7,035 nt of DNA from Methanomicrobiales archaeon (GTDB lineage Archaea; Halobacteriota; Methanomicrobia; Methanomicrobiales; JACTUA01), in contig JAJRCY010000045.1 in the NCBI GenBank assembly GCA_028678715.1, positions 1 through 7,035 on the forward strand, written 5' to 3'. The notes below the pieces were generated by a model. That model had not been told where the DNA came from. It did not search any database and saw nothing but the letters and a program-made list of their open reading frames with translations. Numbering within the stretch: the first letter of the stretch is position 1; each line of letters begins with the position of its first letter. The translations under genes and the position numbers were made by a program. Positions 5,656 to 7,035 of the stretch are shown one piece after another.

Positions 5656-5673
5656 AATGATATTTTTTTATAC
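5656..5673 (+). promoter_or_regulatory. Archaeal TATA/BRE-like promoter of pycB
   Basis: A T-rich element ending TTTATAC (5667-5673) follows the purine-rich stretch AATGATA, as a BRE would precede a TATA box. It is the strongest AT-rich site in the window and lies 58-75 nt before the pycB ATG. With usual archaeal spacing, transcription would start around 5693-5700, giving a leader of about 30-38 nt with the ribosome binding site inside it. Confidence 0.6.
5663..5669 (+). terminator. Oligo-T run, candidate archaeal terminator of the biotin-transport transcript
   Basis: Seven consecutive T on the + strand form the only such run after ecfT. Euryarchaeal RNA polymerase can stop at T-runs without a hairpin, so a transcript reading through the hairpins may end here. 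The same bases form part of the proposed pycB TATA box, so either role alone could explain them. Confidence 0.35.
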
Positions 5674-5681
5674 TCAGCCAC

Positions 5682-5701
5682 TGAAACTTCCAGAGGTTTC
5701 A
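5682..5701. promoter_or_regulatory. Palindromic candidate operator at the pycB transcription start
   Basis: TGAAAC at 5682-5687 and GTTTCA at 5696-5701 are perfect inverted arms. Within the 8-nt middle, TC and GA also pair symmetrically, so 16 of 20 positions obey two-fold symmetry. It begins 9 nt after the TATA-like element and covers the expected start of transcription, where a bound repressor would block polymerase. The regulator is unknown. The layout does not match the bacterial BirA operator, whose half-sites are longer and set about 15 nt apart. Confidence 0.5.
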
Positions 5702-5720
5702 ATTATCCGAGGATCCGCCC

Positions 5721-5725
5721 GGAGG
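5721..5725 (+). promoter_or_regulatory. Shine-Dalgarno site of pycB
   Basis: GGAGG stands 5 nt before ATG 5731 and supports that start. The preceding in-frame sequence shows no similarity to the family. Confidence 0.8.
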
Positions 5726-5730
5726 AACAG

Positions 5731-7035
5731 ATGGTCAAGACCGCATCCGCCAAGCTCAGGATCACGGATACCACGCTCCGTGATGCCCACCAGTCGCTGA
5801 TCGCCACGCGCCTGCGGACCGAGGACTCTATCCCGCTGGCTCGCCTGATCGACAAGGCGGGGTTCTTCTCGGTGGAGGCATGGGGCGGTGCCACCTTTGA
5901 CACCGCCATCCGGTTCTGCAATGACGATCCCTGGGAACGGCTCAAGGCCATGAAGGAGGCACTGCCCCATACGCCGGTCCAGATGCTGCTCCGGGGCCAG
6001 AACCTGGTGGGGTACCGCCACTACCCGGACGACGTGGTCGAACGGTTCGTGCCCGCGGCCCACCGGTACGGCGTGGACATCTTCCGGGTCTTTGATGCGC
6101 TCAACGACATCCGCAACATGAAGAAGGCCATGGAGGAGGTGAAGAAGTGCGGCGCCCACCTCCAGGGGGCCATCTGCTACACCACGAGCCCCGTCCATTC
6201 CATCCCCGGCTTCGTGGCGATGGCCCGGGAACTCGCCGGGTTTGACTGCGACTCTATCTGCATCAAGGATATGGCTGGGCTCATCAAGCCGGAACCGGCC
6301 CGGGAGCTGATCACGGGCATCAAAAAGGCTACCGGCCTTCCCGTCGACCTCCATGCCCACTGCACGGCAGGGATCGCCCCCATGTCCTACCAGGCGGCCA
6401 TCGAGGCCGGCGTGGACATTCTGGACACGGCCATGTCCCCCTTCTCCCTGGGCACCTCCCAGCCCCCCACCGAGAGCGTCGTGGCCGCCGTGGAGGGGAC
6501 CCCCCGGGCCACGGGGATCTCGCTCGTCACGCTCCGGGACATCCGTGATGCCTGCCTGAAGATCCGGGAGAAGTACCTGGGGATCCTGGACCCCATCTCC
6601 GAGCGGGTGGACAGCGACGTGCTCCTGTACCAGCTCCCCGGGGGCATGATCTCCAATCTCGTCTCCCAGCTGAAGGAGCAGGACGCCCTGAACCGGATGG
6701 ACGACGTGCTGAGGGAGATCCCCCGGGTGAGGGAGGACCTGGGGTACCCGCCCCTCGTCACCCCCACCTCCCAGATCGTGGGCAGCCAGGCGGTCTTCAA
6801 CGTCCTCATCGGGGGAGACCGGTACACCAACGTGACCAAGGAGGTGAAGGACTACGTCCGGGGCCTGTACGGGAAACCGCCCGGACCCATCCCCGACGCC
6901 ATCCGGAAGAAGATTATCGGCGACGAGAAGGTGATCACGGTCCGGCCCGCGGATCTCCTGGACCCGGTATACGACCAGATGAAGAAAGAGGCCGTGGCCC
7001 AAGGCCTCGTCAAGAAGGAGGAGGACGTCCTCACC
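5731..7035 (+). CDS. pycB: Pyruvate carboxylase subunit B (biotin-dependent carboxyltransferase), 3'-truncated by window edge
   Basis: PycB transfers CO2 from carboxy-biotin to pyruvate to make oxaloacetate, together with the biotin carboxylase PycA; methanogens use this to feed biosynthesis. The 435 visible codons hold the carboxyltransferase domain: DTTLRDAHQSL (13-23, metal Asp18), EAWGGATFD, MLLRGQNLVGYRHY, FRVFDALND, IKDMAGL with the Lys179 that is carboxylated, and the metal pair His208/His210 in HAHCTAG. The conserved PYC/OADA domain follows, with LPGGMISNL and TPTSQIVGSQA. The biotinyl domain with its AMKM-type lysine should lie past the window edge. The closest alternative is an oxaloacetate decarboxylase alpha subunit, which has the same domains; the neighbouring biotin ligase does not separate them. 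Pyruvate carboxylase is favoured from what is known of methanogens. It has its own promoter and ATG start, unlike the GTG starts of the transport genes. Confidence 0.9.
   Translation, partial: MVKTASAKLRITDTTLRDAHQSLIATRLRTEDSIPLARLIDKAGFFSVEAWGGATFDTAIRFCNDDPWERLKAMKEALPHTPVQMLLRGQNLVGYRHYPDDVVERFVPAAHRYGVDIFRVFDALNDIRNMKKAMEEVKKCGAHLQGAICYTTSPVHSIPGFVAMARELAGFDCDSICIKDMAGLIKPEPARELITGIKKATGLPVDLHAHCTAGIAPMSYQAAIEAGVDILDTAMSPFSLGTSQPPTESVVAAVEGTPRATGISLVTLRDIRDACLKIREKYLGILDPISERVDSDVLLYQLPGGMISNLVSQLKEQDALNRMDDVLREIPRVREDLGYPPLVTPTSQIVGSQAVFNVLIGGDRYTNVTKEVKDYVRGLYGKPPGPIPDAIRKKIIGDEKVITVRPADLLDPVYDQMKKEAVAQGLVKKEEDVLT

Larger units (their letters stand above)
5422..5730. other. Structured intergenic region between ecfT and pycB
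   Basis: No credible protein-coding gene is seen in these 309 nt. The first half is GC-rich and holds two strong inverted repeats directly after the ecfT stop. The middle holds a third inverted repeat. The last 80 nt become AT-rich and contain a TATA-like element, a T7 run, a palindrome at the predicted transcription start, and the pycB ribosome binding site. The region probably includes the 3' end of the biotin-transport transcript and the promoter of pycB; it may also encode a small RNA. No tRNA-like T-loop, CRISPR repeat or clear C/D box pair was found. Confidence 0.8.

Noticed and set aside
5674..7002. Long open frame on the - strand opposite pycB
   Set aside because: It is the mirror of a high-GC gene: His, Val, Gly and Asp rich, with no recognisable motif, while the + strand carries all pyruvate carboxylase B motifs.
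7021..7032. 12-bp perfect palindrome GAGGACGTCCTC at the end of the window
   Set aside because: It lies inside pycB codons in GC-rich sequence and has no regulatory context; likely chance.

Overview
The window looks like a chromosomal segment of a GC-rich methanogenic euryarchaeon, probably of the Methanomicrobiales. The evidence is an archaeal-style RtcB, a DUF2111-type protein of a kind I associate with methanogens, a two-subunit-type pyruvate carboxylase B subunit, strong Shine-Dalgarno sites with many GTG starts, and a TATA-like promoter in the one large intergenic gap. The taxonomic call is inference from gene content; no rRNA or other marker is present.

Layout, all on the + strand: (1) 1-1091, 3' three quarters of rtcB (RNA ligase), cut by the window edge. 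(2) 1088-1666, an unannotated protein resembling the glutamine-amidotransferase-like domain (BPL_N) found at the N-terminus of eukaryotic biotin-protein ligases, with the nucleophile position changed to Gly. (3) 1699-2121, a DUF2111-like protein. (4) 2127-2930, a monofunctional biotin-protein ligase, birA. (5) 2935-3444, bioY, the biotin-binding S component. (6) 3441-4112 and (7) 4109-4807, two ECF-type ABC ATPases. (8) 4789-5421, the EcfT transmembrane coupling protein. (9) 5422-5730, a 309-nt gap with three inverted repeats, a T7 run and TATA-like element, and a palindrome over the predicted transcription start. (10) 5731 to the end, pycB, a biotin-dependent carboxyltransferase subunit, cut by the window edge.

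Genes 1088-5421 are packed with overlaps of 4 to 19 nt or gaps of 4 to 32 nt and probably form one operon, possibly including rtcB. Together with pycB they form a biotin import, attachment and use module: BioY and EcfA1A2T bring biotin in, BirA attaches it, and PycB is a likely acceptor, making oxaloacetate from pyruvate together with a PycA not seen here. No biotin synthesis genes are visible.

The points most worth checking are the asymmetric ATPase pair (H-loop His lost in one subunit, LSGGE signature lost in the other, both falling in the same composite site), the BPL_N-like stand-alone gene near birA, and the structured intergenic region with a candidate operator in front of pycB.
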